Below, piece after piece: positions 18,253 through 26,470 of a DNA stretch of 64,000 bases. The position numbers and the translations under genes were made by a program. Source of the DNA: Colwellia psychrerythraea 34H (GTDB lineage: Bacteria > Pseudomonadota > Gammaproteobacteria > Enterobacterales > Alteromonadaceae); the NCBI RefSeq assembly GCF_000012325.1, contig NC_003910.7, forward strand, positions 2,728,001 to 2,792,000, in the 5' to 3' direction. Numbering within the stretch: position 1 is the stretch's first letter; the number at the start of each line of letters is the position of its first letter. The notes under the pieces are model-generated. The model had not been told where the DNA came from. It made no database searches and saw only the letters and a list, made by a program, of their open reading frames with translations.

Positions 18253-19410
18253 GTGATGATAAAGCAAATAGTGAACAAGTTATTACTCACCAGTTTTGTT
18301 TTTGTTTGCTTTGTTTTTTTACTGGCTGCTTGTCAGCCTGTGGAGCAAAAGTCGACCCCCTCTGCGTTACAAATGGCCAGTGGTAAGCCGGTAACAAGAG
18401 GAACTGAATTAGTTTTTCCAAAAGATCATGGTATTCATGCAGAACAAGGCATTGAATGGTGGTATTTAACGGCTAATTTGCAAAGTGACACAGGTGAAAC
18501 CTTTGGTGTTCAATGGACACTATTTCGTACCTTAATGCCGAGTAACATTGAATCGAAATGGTGGGATAACAACCTATACTTCGCCCACTTTGCAATGCAG
18601 CATAAACAACAGCATGTTGCGTTCGAACGTTTTTCACGATCGGGTCAAGCCATGGTAACTAGCTCTCCGTTTAAGGCCACCATTGATAATTGGCAATTGA
18701 GCAGTATAAATGAAGATTTTTTACCACTGAAGCTAGCTGCAGTACATGAAAATTATGAAATAGCGTTAACACTAAGTGACAGTCCAATGACATTACATGG
18801 CGACAACGGTTACAGCCAAAAAACTCAAAGTGGTCATGCGTCTTATTATTTTAGTTATCCATTTTTAAAGGTAAAAGGCAGTCTAACGTTTGCCGGAAAA
18901 ACCTATAAAGTAACTGGTAATGCCTGGTATGACAGAGAATGGTCCGCCAGTTTGCTTGACAAGAGTCAACTTGGTTGGGACTGGTTCAGTCTTGTCGACT
19001 CTCAATCAGAAGAGTCAGATCAAAAAGGGCTAATGCTTTTTTGCATACGTGGGCGCGAACTAAAAGTCGAGAAAAGAGCCGAACAAGAAGAACAAAGTAA
19101 CAGAGACAATAATGGGCTCAGTAACGGAAACAGTTATGATTATTGCCGCGGTACGCGCATAGCGCCCGACGGTGAAGCAACGGATATTTCAAAAGAAGGT
19201 ATTAAGCTGTCAGTCGTTGAAACCGTGACGATAGATAACCACGACTATCCAAGCAAGTGGCAAGTTGAATTACCTAATACCCCTGACATTATTATTGAAA
19301 GTATCACCAAAGATTCGCGCAATAAATTAACTATTCCCTATTGGGAAGGCCGAGTTAAAGCAACAGGAGGCTTTAATGGTAATGGTTATGCCGAGATAAC
19401 GGGGTACTAA
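18253..19410 (+). CDS. CrtC/AttH-like (lipocalin-like) lipoprotein
   Basis: A 385-residue lipoprotein: N-terminal hydrophobic segment ending in the lipobox L-A-A-C, then a domain of the hydroxyneurosporene-synthase (CrtC)/AttH type, marked by G-I-E-W-W-Y-L-T-A-N-L, G-V-Q-W-T-L-F-R and A-W-Y-D-R-E-W-S. Despite the family name, members outside carotenoid clusters are probably lipid- or hydrophobe-binding envelope proteins, and no carotenoid genes are present here. It lies 4 bp after the FtsX-type permease, with AAGGAG inside the permease's 3' end. Start is GTG 18253 or ATG 18256. The three genes likely form one envelope export or lipid-handling system. Confidence 0.85.
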   Translation: MMIKQIVNKLLLTSFVFVCFVFLLAACQPVEQKSTPSALQMASGKPVTRGTELVFPKDHGIHAEQGIEWWYLTANLQSDTGETFGVQWTLFRTLMPSNIESKWWDNNLYFAHFAMQHKQQHVAFERFSRSGQAMVTSSPFKATIDNWQLSSINEDFLPLKLAAVHENYEIALTLSDSPMTLHGDNGYSQKTQSGHASYYFSYPFLKVKGSLTFAGKTYKVTGNAWYDREWSASLLDKSQLGWDWFSLVDSQSEESDQKGLMLFCIRGRELKVEKRAEQEEQSNRDNNGLSNGNSYDYCRGTRIAPDGEATDISKEGIKLSVVETVTIDNHDYPSKWQVELPNTPDIIIESITKDSRNKLTIPYWEGRVKATGGFNGNGYAEITGY

Positions 19411-19447
19411 ACCCCAGACATTACAACTGCTCTTTCGGGGTTTCTTA
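19409..19447 (+). terminator. Probable terminator of the ABC operon
   Basis: AAACCCC (19409-19415) pairs with GGGGTTT (19437-19443) across a 21-base loop, followed by TTCTTATT-type sequence. A shorter competing hairpin (GGGGT/ACCCC) overlaps the stop codon. Confidence 0.5.
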
Positions 19448-19546
19448 TTGTTGCTCAATGCTACACTGAAGACATTAGGCAACTAGCGCGAATAGTACTT
19501 AGGATTTTGTTTTGTATCGTAAAATCTCATCGCCACTATCATCAAG

Positions 19547-19954
19547 TTATCCTGTTGGTAACCAGCCAACATGCCTATAAAAACCGTAAGCCCTAATATT
19601 TGAATTTACACCCGCTGCTAGCCAAAGCTCAGCTAAGCCTTGAGAGAAAAGGCAATCAACAACCAGAAATAGTAATTTTTTTCCAACACCGTGCCCCTCA
19701 TATTCGGGTAATACTGCTAATACGAGTACTTCGCCAGTTTGAGTATTTCCATAACAATAAGCAATGACTTCACCTTTATCTAATGCCACCATCCCAATAT
19801 AAGTATCATTTTCCAATTTGGGTGACCAGATTTCAGTAGTTACACCGATTGCGATTAATGTATCCTTATCGATTGAGTTGTCTCGTGTAGCACCTCGAAT
19901 TTCTGCGCATATATCTAAATCAGAATCCAATGCTCTTCGATATACTAATGTCAT
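19547..19954 (-). CDS. GNAT-family N-acetyltransferase, C-terminally truncated by an in-frame stop
   Basis: A 135-residue Gcn5-type acetyltransferase. Residues about 75-105 form the acetyl-CoA site: V-L-A-V-L-P-E-Y-E-G-H-G-V-G-K-K-L-L (motif A, R/Q-x-x-G-x-G/A variant H-G-V-G-K). Near the C-terminus N-S-N-I-R-A-Y-G-F-Y-R-H-V-G-W fits motif B. The frame stops at TAA 19547-19549 right after G-W-L-P-T-G. Reading on in the same frame gives L-D-D-S-G-D-E-I-L-R-Y up to a TAA at 19499-19501, which is just how this family usually ends. A nonsense mutation has therefore probably removed the last 15-16 residues. Substrate unknown; it may be non-functional. Confidence 0.75.
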   Translation of the reverse strand: MTLVYRRALDSDLDICAEIRGATRDNSIDKDTLIAIGVTTEIWSPKLENDTYIGMVALDKGEVIAYCYGNTQTGEVLVLAVLPEYEGHGVGKKLLFLVVDCLFSQGLAELWLAAGVNSNIRAYGFYRHVGWLPTG

Positions 19955-20029
19955 TTTTCGCTTCCCAATTTACTAAGTACAAAAATATAACATCCTAACA
20001 CTGACTTATCAATTATGCATTTATCTTAT

Positions 20030-20140
20030 TAAAATCAATAACTTAATTAAATACAGCCTGAGATTTTTATTTAATTTGTAGCACATGTGTAGCAATATGG
20101 TTTGGACTTCTATTACATAAACAATATCGCTAATGCCACA
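20030..20140. repeat. Dispersed repeat, copy 1 (second copy at 41663-41784)
   Basis: A core of about 60 bp containing TTGTAGCACATGTGTAGCAA and ACTTCTATT-n-CATAAACAATATC is shared with 41706-41765 at roughly 93% identity. Similarity reaches left to AAAATCAATAA and right to TGCCACA. Each copy lies 120-160 bp upstream of a leftward, damaged accessory gene. No open frame lies inside. Nature unknown. Confidence 0.6.
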
Positions 20141-20299
20141 AAACGGTCCTAATTTTCATGTCAATTATCACCAATATTATGTCCACTTTCTTCAAGGATA
20201 GCTGACATTAGCAGTATTTTTCTATCTCGCTTTCGCCACCGAAGCGCCATAGAGTTACAACTACTTTTATCGCACTTCAAACTTGATACTAGGGTTGTT

Positions 20300-20459
20300 T
20301 ACACGTGCTGATCAATTAGAATCGAATTACCATCTGGGTCTTGAATAGAAACACTAGAAGGACCACTTGCACCAGTAATAGATTTTGTATTATGTTAACA
20401 CCTTGAGCTTCAAATTCTTTTAAAAGCTCTCTAACATCGGCATACGACTCTAGAGTTAG
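20300..20459 (-). pseudogene. Remnant of a VOC-family (glyoxalase-fold) gene
   Basis: About 160 bp closely match the 3' part of the intact VOC gene at 61288-61659, including the stop codon, the D-P-D-G-N-x-I-L-I-D-Q end and the E-F-x-x-L-L-K-E-F-E segment. The frame is broken near 20385-20395 (bases missing and TTAACA in place of TTCAAC), and the whole 5' half is absent: after about 20459 the similarity ends abruptly. It is a decayed paralog, adjacent to the dispersed repeat and the truncated GNAT gene. Confidence 0.75.
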
Positions 20460-20481
20460 GCTCATATGTGTTATAAATACA

Positions 20482-20955
20482 TTACCCACTTACCTTTATA
20501 CGCATACCAGTGGAATAGATGATATCTTCGCTTGGACATGAATATTTTGGTGTGATAGATGAGCAAGACTGATTTGGCTTGTCAAAACAGAAATCAAATC
20601 GAGTTTGCGTTTTTACTGGCTGAGTGAGAATGCTTTTAGGTAATTCTGACCATTTCCAGTTTTGAATTACATTTTCAGCTGCTTTAGCAAAGTACTTGCT
20701 TGTTGAAGCTACTACATTTATGTCTTTAACTTCATTTTGTGGTGTTATTACATATTCAATAGTTGCGCAGCCCTCAATAGACTTCATCACCGCTTTTTTT
20801 GGATATCTAGCAGGAAATCGATCTAGTTGACTCCATTTCGAAGATTGAATTTCGTTATGAGTGATTGATAAATCCGAATACTCATTCTCCACTTTTGTTG
20901 ATGAACACCCACTCATAATAAGAATAGTGATTAGAATACTAATATTACTTTTCAT
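20482..20955 (-). CDS. TonB C-terminal-domain lipoprotein
   Basis: A 157-residue lipoprotein with lipobox I-M-S-G-C-S-S at residues 14-20. Residues about 45-125 form a TonB C-terminal-like domain: F-P-A-R-Y-P-K-K-A-V, G-C-A-T-I-E-Y-V-I-T-P, then A-A-E-N-V-I-Q-N-W-K-W, matching the 'YPxxA...G.v.v.f.v...G.v.....A...l..w.f' TonB pattern. The N-terminal energy-coupling helix of true TonB is replaced by a lipid anchor, so it probably is a periplasmic adaptor rather than an energy transducer. C-terminal cysteines (C-F-D, S-C-S-S, Y-S-C) may form disulfides. AAGGAAG precedes the start. It is a single gene between the VOC remnant and the glycan locus. Confidence 0.75.
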   Translation of the reverse strand: MKSNISILITILIMSGCSSTKVENEYSDLSITHNEIQSSKWSQLDRFPARYPKKAVMKSIEGCATIEYVITPQNEVKDINVVASTSKYFAKAAENVIQNWKWSELPKSILTQPVKTQTRFDFCFDKPNQSCSSITPKYSCPSEDIIYSTGMRIKVSG

Positions 20956-21180
20956 AGCTGAAACTTCCTTGCATTTATAACGCCAGAATAACAGGCTAAA
21001 AATTGTTAGCTAAAATCAGCGAGGCACGATCAGTGGCCAACTATTTATAGTCCTAGTTCATTTGCTTGTTAGTAGCACTGTTTAATAAGATTAAAATAAA
21101 ATCTCATCGTCGCTTATTTTTTCAGATGCTAAATGTTTATCTAGCTCAGATCGCGTAAAGAACATTTTTTAATTTTTATT

Positions 21181-22803
21181 TTAACGAGCCCTGTTTTCAT
21201 CCTTCATATTTCTATGGTTAGTTAACACCTTTGACTTCCCTTTCCATTCAGGTAATTTTAACCTTTTGTTCGGATGTTTTTTATTATATTGCTCCACATA
21301 AACCGTGTATTTACTCCATAAGTCATCAACATCTTCATTAAGAATATCTTTAATTGCTACTTTAAAACTCCAAGGTTTAATTTTTAGTGGTGACTGATTA
21401 AATTTGTAAGTAAACTCTGAATCATAATTATCAGCAATCCAATTTAAGAAAAATCCCGTTGTTGTATAACCCGAAAGATAACGATCATTGACTTGAGTTT
21501 GTCGATTAATGCTTCCTGTATCCGGTGAACGAGTTAGATGATGCCTGCCTCTGATACGCACCAGATCAGCAACCCCTTCAAGAAACGCATAATAATCATG
21601 ACCAGACGCATATAGATCTTTAATAGTTTCTGGCTGTGATTGATAACCATGTACAAGTTCATGCCAGAATACACCGTAAATCTCATATTTTACAGCATCG
21701 TCAGGCTGATCAGCTAGGGCATATTGCAGATATCGAGTACTAAAATAAAGCTGCATATTTTTACCTGAGCCACCACGTGCAGCTAACACGTCACTCCAGT
21801 TATACTGAAAAGTCACGGTATCAAATTCAGGCACTTCAGTAATATTGCGGTAAAGATTTTTACACACCTCCAGAGAGACCTCATTAATTGCTCCAATTAA
21901 GTCAGGAACAATTCGATTGACTCGCTTAAAACCTTCCGAATTAGTATCTTGATGTGCCAGTATTACTTTTGGATAGTGAAAACCTTGCCAAGGGTTAGCT
22001 GGATCGTAAGAAACAACAAAACGCTTATTAAGCTTGGTGTGTGCACCAAATTTATTTTTAACAGTTAAGCTAACATCATGGCCACCTGGTTTGTTAAAGA
22101 CCACCTTAGGGTTTCTTTCATTACTGGTGGCAGGCGTAGCATTTTCAAAAGTCCAATGCCATTCTGTTGGTGAGTTAGGTGACTCATCCTTAAAAGAAAT
22201 TTCTTGATCAAACTTAACTTTGGTTGCCGATGCCGAGAACTGCGCAACTGGCTCTTTAGTAATACCTCGTAGCTCCAGCTCTGCAATTTGTAAGTAGGTA
22301 TCACCCCAGGTCGTCGGTTTTGTCTGAGTAAAGTGATATCGGTACTGAGAATACTTTGTTGTGTTACCCGCAATCTGGTATTCGTTCGTGACTCCTCGAC
22401 CATTAAATTTCTGCTCGCCTCGAGTATCAATGGTTGTCCAATGTGTATCATCATTAGAAGCTTCAAGTATCCATTCTTTAGGATCTCTACCTGGCGCGTC
22501 ACCAGCAGAGGTAACCTGATAACTGGAAAGAACTTTAGGTTTTTGAGTATTAAAAATAACCCAGGCCGATTTATGCATTGCTAAAAATTTAGAGCCTTTG
22601 TCTCCATCGAACAGATTATTAACGCCTTCTGTCGTAGGTGAATCTTTATGCTCTGTTGTCGTTGAAAAAGGTAAATCAAGAAAGTTAACCGACGCAGCAG
22701 ATACCGCCTCCTGCGTTGCTTCTCTTTCTAGTTTATCTGCTGTAACACAAGCAACTAGCCCCCCGGACATAACAGCCATGGTAAGCATTTTTATCAGTTT
22801 CAT
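21181..22803 (-). CDS. Lipoprotein metallopeptidase: F5/8 type C + PKD + BSP (basic secretory protein) domain
   Basis: A 540-residue lipoprotein (lipobox G-L-V-A-C at about 15-19). Residues about 35-180 are a discoidin (F5/8 type C) carbohydrate-binding domain, about 190-270 a PKD domain (W-H-W-T-F-E-N-A, N-P-K-V-V-F), and about 275-520 a BSP-type metallopeptidase with zinc motif H-E-L-V-H and the conserved F-L-E-G-V-A-D-L-V-R-I segment. BSP enzymes of glycan loci are thought to cut glycoproteins; here the likely target is a mannosylated protein. It is encoded leftward, 198 bp after the mannose isomerase gene, so it could belong to the same operon or have its own promoter. A longer paralog lies at 35898-37970. 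Confidence 0.82.
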   Translation of the reverse strand: MKLIKMLTMAVMSGGLVACVTADKLEREATQEAVSAASVNFLDLPFSTTTEHKDSPTTEGVNNLFDGDKGSKFLAMHKSAWVIFNTQKPKVLSSYQVTSAGDAPGRDPKEWILEASNDDTHWTTIDTRGEQKFNGRGVTNEYQIAGNTTKYSQYRYHFTQTKPTTWGDTYLQIAELELRGITKEPVAQFSASATKVKFDQEISFKDESPNSPTEWHWTFENATPATSNERNPKVVFNKPGGHDVSLTVKNKFGAHTKLNKRFVVSYDPANPWQGFHYPKVILAHQDTNSEGFKRVNRIVPDLIGAINEVSLEVCKNLYRNITEVPEFDTVTFQYNWSDVLAARGGSGKNMQLYFSTRYLQYALADQPDDAVKYEIYGVFWHELVHGYQSQPETIKDLYASGHDYYAFLEGVADLVRIRGRHHLTRSPDTGSINRQTQVNDRYLSGYTTTGFFLNWIADNYDSEFTYKFNQSPLKIKPWSFKVAIKDILNEDVDDLWSKYTVYVEQYNKKHPNKRLKLPEWKGKSKVLTNHRNMKDENRAR

Positions 22804-23001
22804 CTTATTTCTCTTGTCTCTGGTTAAGTTGTTTTAAGGTTTATTGCGATTCACTTTAACTATAAGAATAAATAACGCTCCATAAATACCTACAACCAAA
22901 TCAAGCATCACAACATAAAATACTGATAATACTGACGGTATTCATTTGGCCTCCCCTTATTAATGGGTTTATATTATTTTGAGTAAATGGAAGTTAAACC
23001 A

Positions 23002-24177
23002 TTACTGCTGTAATGATTTAATAACCTCAAAACAAGATCCCAATGTGTGATAATCACATTTAGCCCCAGCTGCACTTTTTTCGTTAGAGTATTTCGAATT
23101 ATCACGATGCAAAACCCTAAACCATGCTCCATGCTGATGATCAACAAAGTGTTGCCAACTATATTTCCACAGTGATTGATAATGTTTTAAATATTTTGAG
23201 TTGTCTGTTGCCTTATATAATAAAGCCGCGGCAGCAAAGCTTTCAGCTTGCACCCAAAAGTATTTATCATCGTCACACCAGTTGCCTTCAGGATCAAAAC
23301 CGTAGATTAGGCCTCCATGACTATCATCCCAAGACTTATCAAAACTGCCATCAAATAGCTGCTGAGCCTTTACTACTAACCAGTCTTGCGGCGCATGACT
23401 GTTTAATTGTAATAATAGTTTTGTCCACTCGGTTTGGTGTCCTGGTTGAAACCCCCAAGGACGATAAAGGTTTTTAGGGTCGTCTTTGTTATATAACCAA
23501 TCAGGTTGGAAATCTTTAGTGTAGTGCTCCCAAATTAAATTATTGGTAAGCGCAGCTTGTTTACAACTAATATTTTCTGCAATAACTTCTGCTCGCTTTA
23601 AAAATACTGAGTTATTCGTTGCTTCATAGGCCGAAATCATCGCTTCACAAATATGCATATTCGCATTTTGGCCACGGTAGTCAGATAAGACTCCATCAAT
23701 ACTAAGAGTATCTGCATATAAACCATATTCAGCCTGCCAAAAACGCTCTTCAAGCAATTGATAGACATCATTTAACTTGTCATCTTTTTTTATCATGCCC
23801 GCTTTACGCGCTGCCGCATAGGCCAGTAATACAAAGGCATAACCATAGGCTTGTTGTGTCATATCTAGTGGCTTATTATCTTGTAAAGTCCAAGCATAAT
23901 TTTGACTATCACTTTGCCAATGTACTTGTTCTAAATAATCTAAACCATGCTGTGCGGTTTCTAAATATTTCGGCTTATTGAGTATGCTGGCAGCCGTAGC
24001 GTAATTCACTATAATCCGGGTGCTACTGACTAATTGTTTAAAACCTTTATTAAAGGTTGTGCCATCATCATAAAAATTTTGAAAATAGCCTCCATGTTCA
24101 TCTAATACACCATGGTCATAAAAATCGAGAATACTCTTGCAGTGCTCGACTAAAAAAGAATGATCATAAAAATTCAT
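23002..24177 (-). CDS. AGE-family sugar isomerase, probably D-mannose isomerase
   Basis: A 391-residue member of the N-acylglucosamine 2-epimerase superfamily with an (alpha/alpha)6 barrel; visible pieces include the N-terminal D-F-Y-D-H-G-V-L-D-E-H-G-G-Y-F, R-I-I-V-N-Y, Q-N-A-N-M-H-I-C-E-A, R-P-W-G-F-Q-P-G-H-Q-T-E-W-T-K and W-V-Q-A-E-S. The R-P-W-G-F-Q-P-G-H-Q-x-E-W block and catalytic His pair are typical of mannose isomerase/YihS/AGE enzymes. Context decides: the upstream genes encode two alpha-mannosidases, a sugar porter and a fructokinase, so mannose-to-fructose isomerisation in the cytoplasm is most likely. The ATG at 24177 overlaps the kinase stop (TGATG). Confidence 0.82.
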   Translation of the reverse strand: MNFYDHSFLVEHCKSILDFYDHGVLDEHGGYFQNFYDDGTTFNKGFKQLVSSTRIIVNYATAASILNKPKYLETAQHGLDYLEQVHWQSDSQNYAWTLQDNKPLDMTQQAYGYAFVLLAYAAARKAGMIKKDDKLNDVYQLLEERFWQAEYGLYADTLSIDGVLSDYRGQNANMHICEAMISAYEATNNSVFLKRAEVIAENISCKQAALTNNLIWEHYTKDFQPDWLYNKDDPKNLYRPWGFQPGHQTEWTKLLLQLNSHAPQDWLVVKAQQLFDGSFDKSWDDSHGGLIYGFDPEGNWCDDDKYFWVQAESFAAAALLYKATDNSKYLKHYQSLWKYSWQHFVDHQHGAWFRVLHRDNSKYSNEKSAAGAKCDYHTLGSCFEVIKSLQQ

Positions 24178-25187
24178 CAACGGCTCCGGGAAAAAATATC
24201 TAATAATTGCGTTTGTTTCAAGCCTAGCTCTTTAACAAAAGCAACTGCTTGCTCAAAATTAGGCAACGCTGGAAATGCCCCAGCTTTGGTAACGGTAAGT
24301 GCACCACAACTCGCAGAAAAGTTTATGATTTGCTTCAACAATTCATTGTCATCAAGTAATTCAGTCAGTTGTTCAAAATGACTCAAAGCAAATAACAAAG
24401 CGCCAATAAAAGCATCGCCACCCGCTGTTGTATCTACGGTTATAACTTTAGGAGGGGAAATAGCATCTAAAATGGCTGCAGTATAGTAAGTGAGAACATT
24501 TTCGCCATCAGTTATTATCAATAATTGACAATTTGCATCGAAACAACTTTGTATATAACTCTCAATATTTCCTTGTGCCAAGTAGGTTAGTTCTTCTGAA
24601 GAGAATTTTAAAACATGTGCTTGCTTAACCAGTTTATTAACGACACTTATAGACACTTTTCCGGTTGCCCATAAATTGTGACGAAGATTAACATCAAAAC
24701 TAATAATTGCTCCATGCACTAACGCTCGCTCTACCGCATACTCTGTACAATCAGCGATATCCTTCTCCGTTAAGGTATTACTGCAAAAATGAAAAATAGG
24801 TGATTCACAAAACCAAATTTCATCTACTTGTGACTTTTCAAATAATAGATCCGCAGTTTGGTGACGGTGAAACGAAAAGCTTCTCTCCCCCATTTCATCC
24901 AATAAAACAAAAGCTAAAGCTGTTTTTGCATGTGGATGCTTACTGACAAATTGAGTATCCACTTGATACGTGTGCAGTGCATTAATTAAAAAATCACCAA
25001 ATGCATCGTCACCAACTTGACCGGCAAAAAACGCTTTCCCGCCTAACCTTGAAACAGCAACAGCAGCATTTGCAGGTGCTCCGCCTGGATATTGGCGGTA
25101 ATTATTTAAGGTTAAACATCCATCTTCTTGAGAGCCAGTATTAAGAAAATCTATTAAGGCTTCACCAAAACAAATAACGGGTTTCAT
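24177..25187 (-). CDS. PfkB-family fructokinase
   Basis: A 336-residue carbohydrate kinase of the ribokinase/PfkB family. It has the N-terminal E-A-L-I-D-F, the sugar-binding G-G-A-P-A-N-A-A-V-A-V-S-R-L-G-G at about 34-49, and the C-terminal D-T-T-A-G-G-D-A-F-I-G-A anion hole with the catalytic Asp (family form DTxGAGD; here the motif reads DTTAGGD). This composition is typical of bacterial fructokinases that phosphorylate fructose to fructose-6-phosphate. In context it takes fructose from the neighbouring mannose isomerase. The start ATG overlaps the MFS stop by 4 bp (ATGA), and the stop overlaps the next start. Confidence 0.87.
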   Translation of the reverse strand: MKPVICFGEALIDFLNTGSQEDGCLTLNNYRQYPGGAPANAAVAVSRLGGKAFFAGQVGDDAFGDFLINALHTYQVDTQFVSKHPHAKTALAFVLLDEMGERSFSFHRHQTADLLFEKSQVDEIWFCESPIFHFCSNTLTEKDIADCTEYAVERALVHGAIISFDVNLRHNLWATGKVSISVVNKLVKQAHVLKFSSEELTYLAQGNIESYIQSCFDANCQLLIITDGENVLTYYTAAILDAISPPKVITVDTTAGGDAFIGALLFALSHFEQLTELLDDNELLKQIINFSASCGALTVTKAGAFPALPNFEQAVAFVKELGLKQTQLLDIFSRSR

Positions 25188-26470
25188 AGATTAGCCTCTA
25201 CTGGAGTGGTGATTTCATTTTTTTGATTTGCACGATACTTTGCCGTGTAAAGTGCATAGCCAAAGATATAGATATAAGCGCATGCAGGCACAATAAAACT
25301 TGCTTGAACTGAGCTAATGTCTGCAACATATCCTTGAATTAACGGTAGAATAGCTCCACCAACAATGGCTTGGCATAACAAACCTGAACCTTTAGACGTT
25401 AACGGTCCTAAGCCACGAATGGCTAAGGTAAAAATAGTTGGGAACATAATAGAATTGAAGAAACCAACCGAAATCACGGCCCACATGGCGAAGTGACCAC
25501 TACTCGACATAGTGACAATAAGCAATGTCATAGAAAGAATGGAGTTACAGGCAAGTACATAACTTGGCTTGATAATACGCGTTAAGTAAGCACCAACAAA
25601 ACGGCCAATCATTGCAGCGCCCCAATAATATGAAACCATATCACCGGCTTGTTTTTCTGTGAGACCAGCAATATCTTTTTGGGTAAAATAATTGACTAAA
25701 AAACTGCCAATAGATACTTCAGCGCCAACATATACAAAGATACCAAGCGCACCTAAAAGCAGTGGTTTTTGTTGCCAAATTGATTTACCGTCACTCGCGT
25801 TATCGTCAGGCGTTTCGGCAATAGACTGTATCACGGGTAAATGTAAAAACTTAAAACCTATCGCAACTAATATTGTTGCTCCAGCCAGTAATAAATAAGG
25901 TAATTGTACGCTTTTTGCATCAATCACCTCTGTATGGGCTACCGCACCAAAAATTAACGCACTACCAAATATTGGCCCAAGGGTATGACCTAATGAATTA
26001 ATCGCTTGTGCTAAGTTAAGACGACTGGCCGCCGTTTTTTCTTTACCTAGTGATGCCACATAAGGGTTAGCAGAAACTTGTAAAATAGTAATGCCTGAAG
26101 CAAGTACAAATAGTCCCGCTAAAAACACCCAATACACACCAATTTCTGCGGCAGGATAAAACAAACTACAACCTGCGGCGATAGTTAACAGTCCCGTAAT
26201 AATGCCTTTTAAGTAACCAATTTTACTGATTATTTTTCCCGCAATCGGCGACATAATAAAATAGGCGCCAAAAAAGCAAAACTGTACTAACATTGCTTGC
26301 ACGTAATTAAGGTCAAATGCTGCCTTAAGGTGTGGTATTAAAATATCATTTAAGGCGGTAATAAAACCCCAAATGAAAAAGAGTGTTGTCATCGAAGCAA
26401 AAGCAAAATGATAACTTTCATCGGCTCCTGTTTGATGACTTACTGATGCTGTTGGAATATTGCCCGCCAT
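25184..26470 (-). CDS. FucP/GluP-type MFS sugar:proton symporter
   Basis: A 428-residue inner-membrane transporter with twelve predicted membrane segments. The first segment F-F-I-W-G-F-I-T-A-L-N-D-I-L-I-P-H-L-K is the N-terminal signature of the fucose permease (FucP) and glucose/galactose porter family. Further family marks are Q-F-C-F-F-G-A-Y-F and V-S-A-N-P-Y-V-A-S-L-G. In this operon it should import mannose released by the GH92 enzymes. Its ATG overlaps the GH92 stop (TAATG) and its stop overlaps the kinase start, so translation is coupled through the whole block. Confidence 0.88.
   Translation of the reverse strand: MAGNIPTASVSHQTGADESYHFAFASMTTLFFIWGFITALNDILIPHLKAAFDLNYVQAMLVQFCFFGAYFIMSPIAGKIISKIGYLKGIITGLLTIAAGCSLFYPAAEIGVYWVFLAGLFVLASGITILQVSANPYVASLGKEKTAASRLNLAQAINSLGHTLGPIFGSALIFGAVAHTEVIDAKSVQLPYLLLAGATILVAIGFKFLHLPVIQSIAETPDDNASDGKSIWQQKPLLLGALGIFVYVGAEVSIGSFLVNYFTQKDIAGLTEKQAGDMVSYYWGAAMIGRFVGAYLTRIIKPSYVLACNSILSMTLLIVTMSSSGHFAMWAVISVGFFNSIMFPTIFTLAIRGLGPLTSKGSGLLCQAIVGGAILPLIQGYVADISSVQASFIVPACAYIYIFGYALYTAKYRANQKNEITTPVEANL

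Noticed and set aside
21091..21165. 24-residue reverse frame before the BSP peptidase gene's 3' end
   Set aside because: Too short, no ribosome site, no recognisable family.
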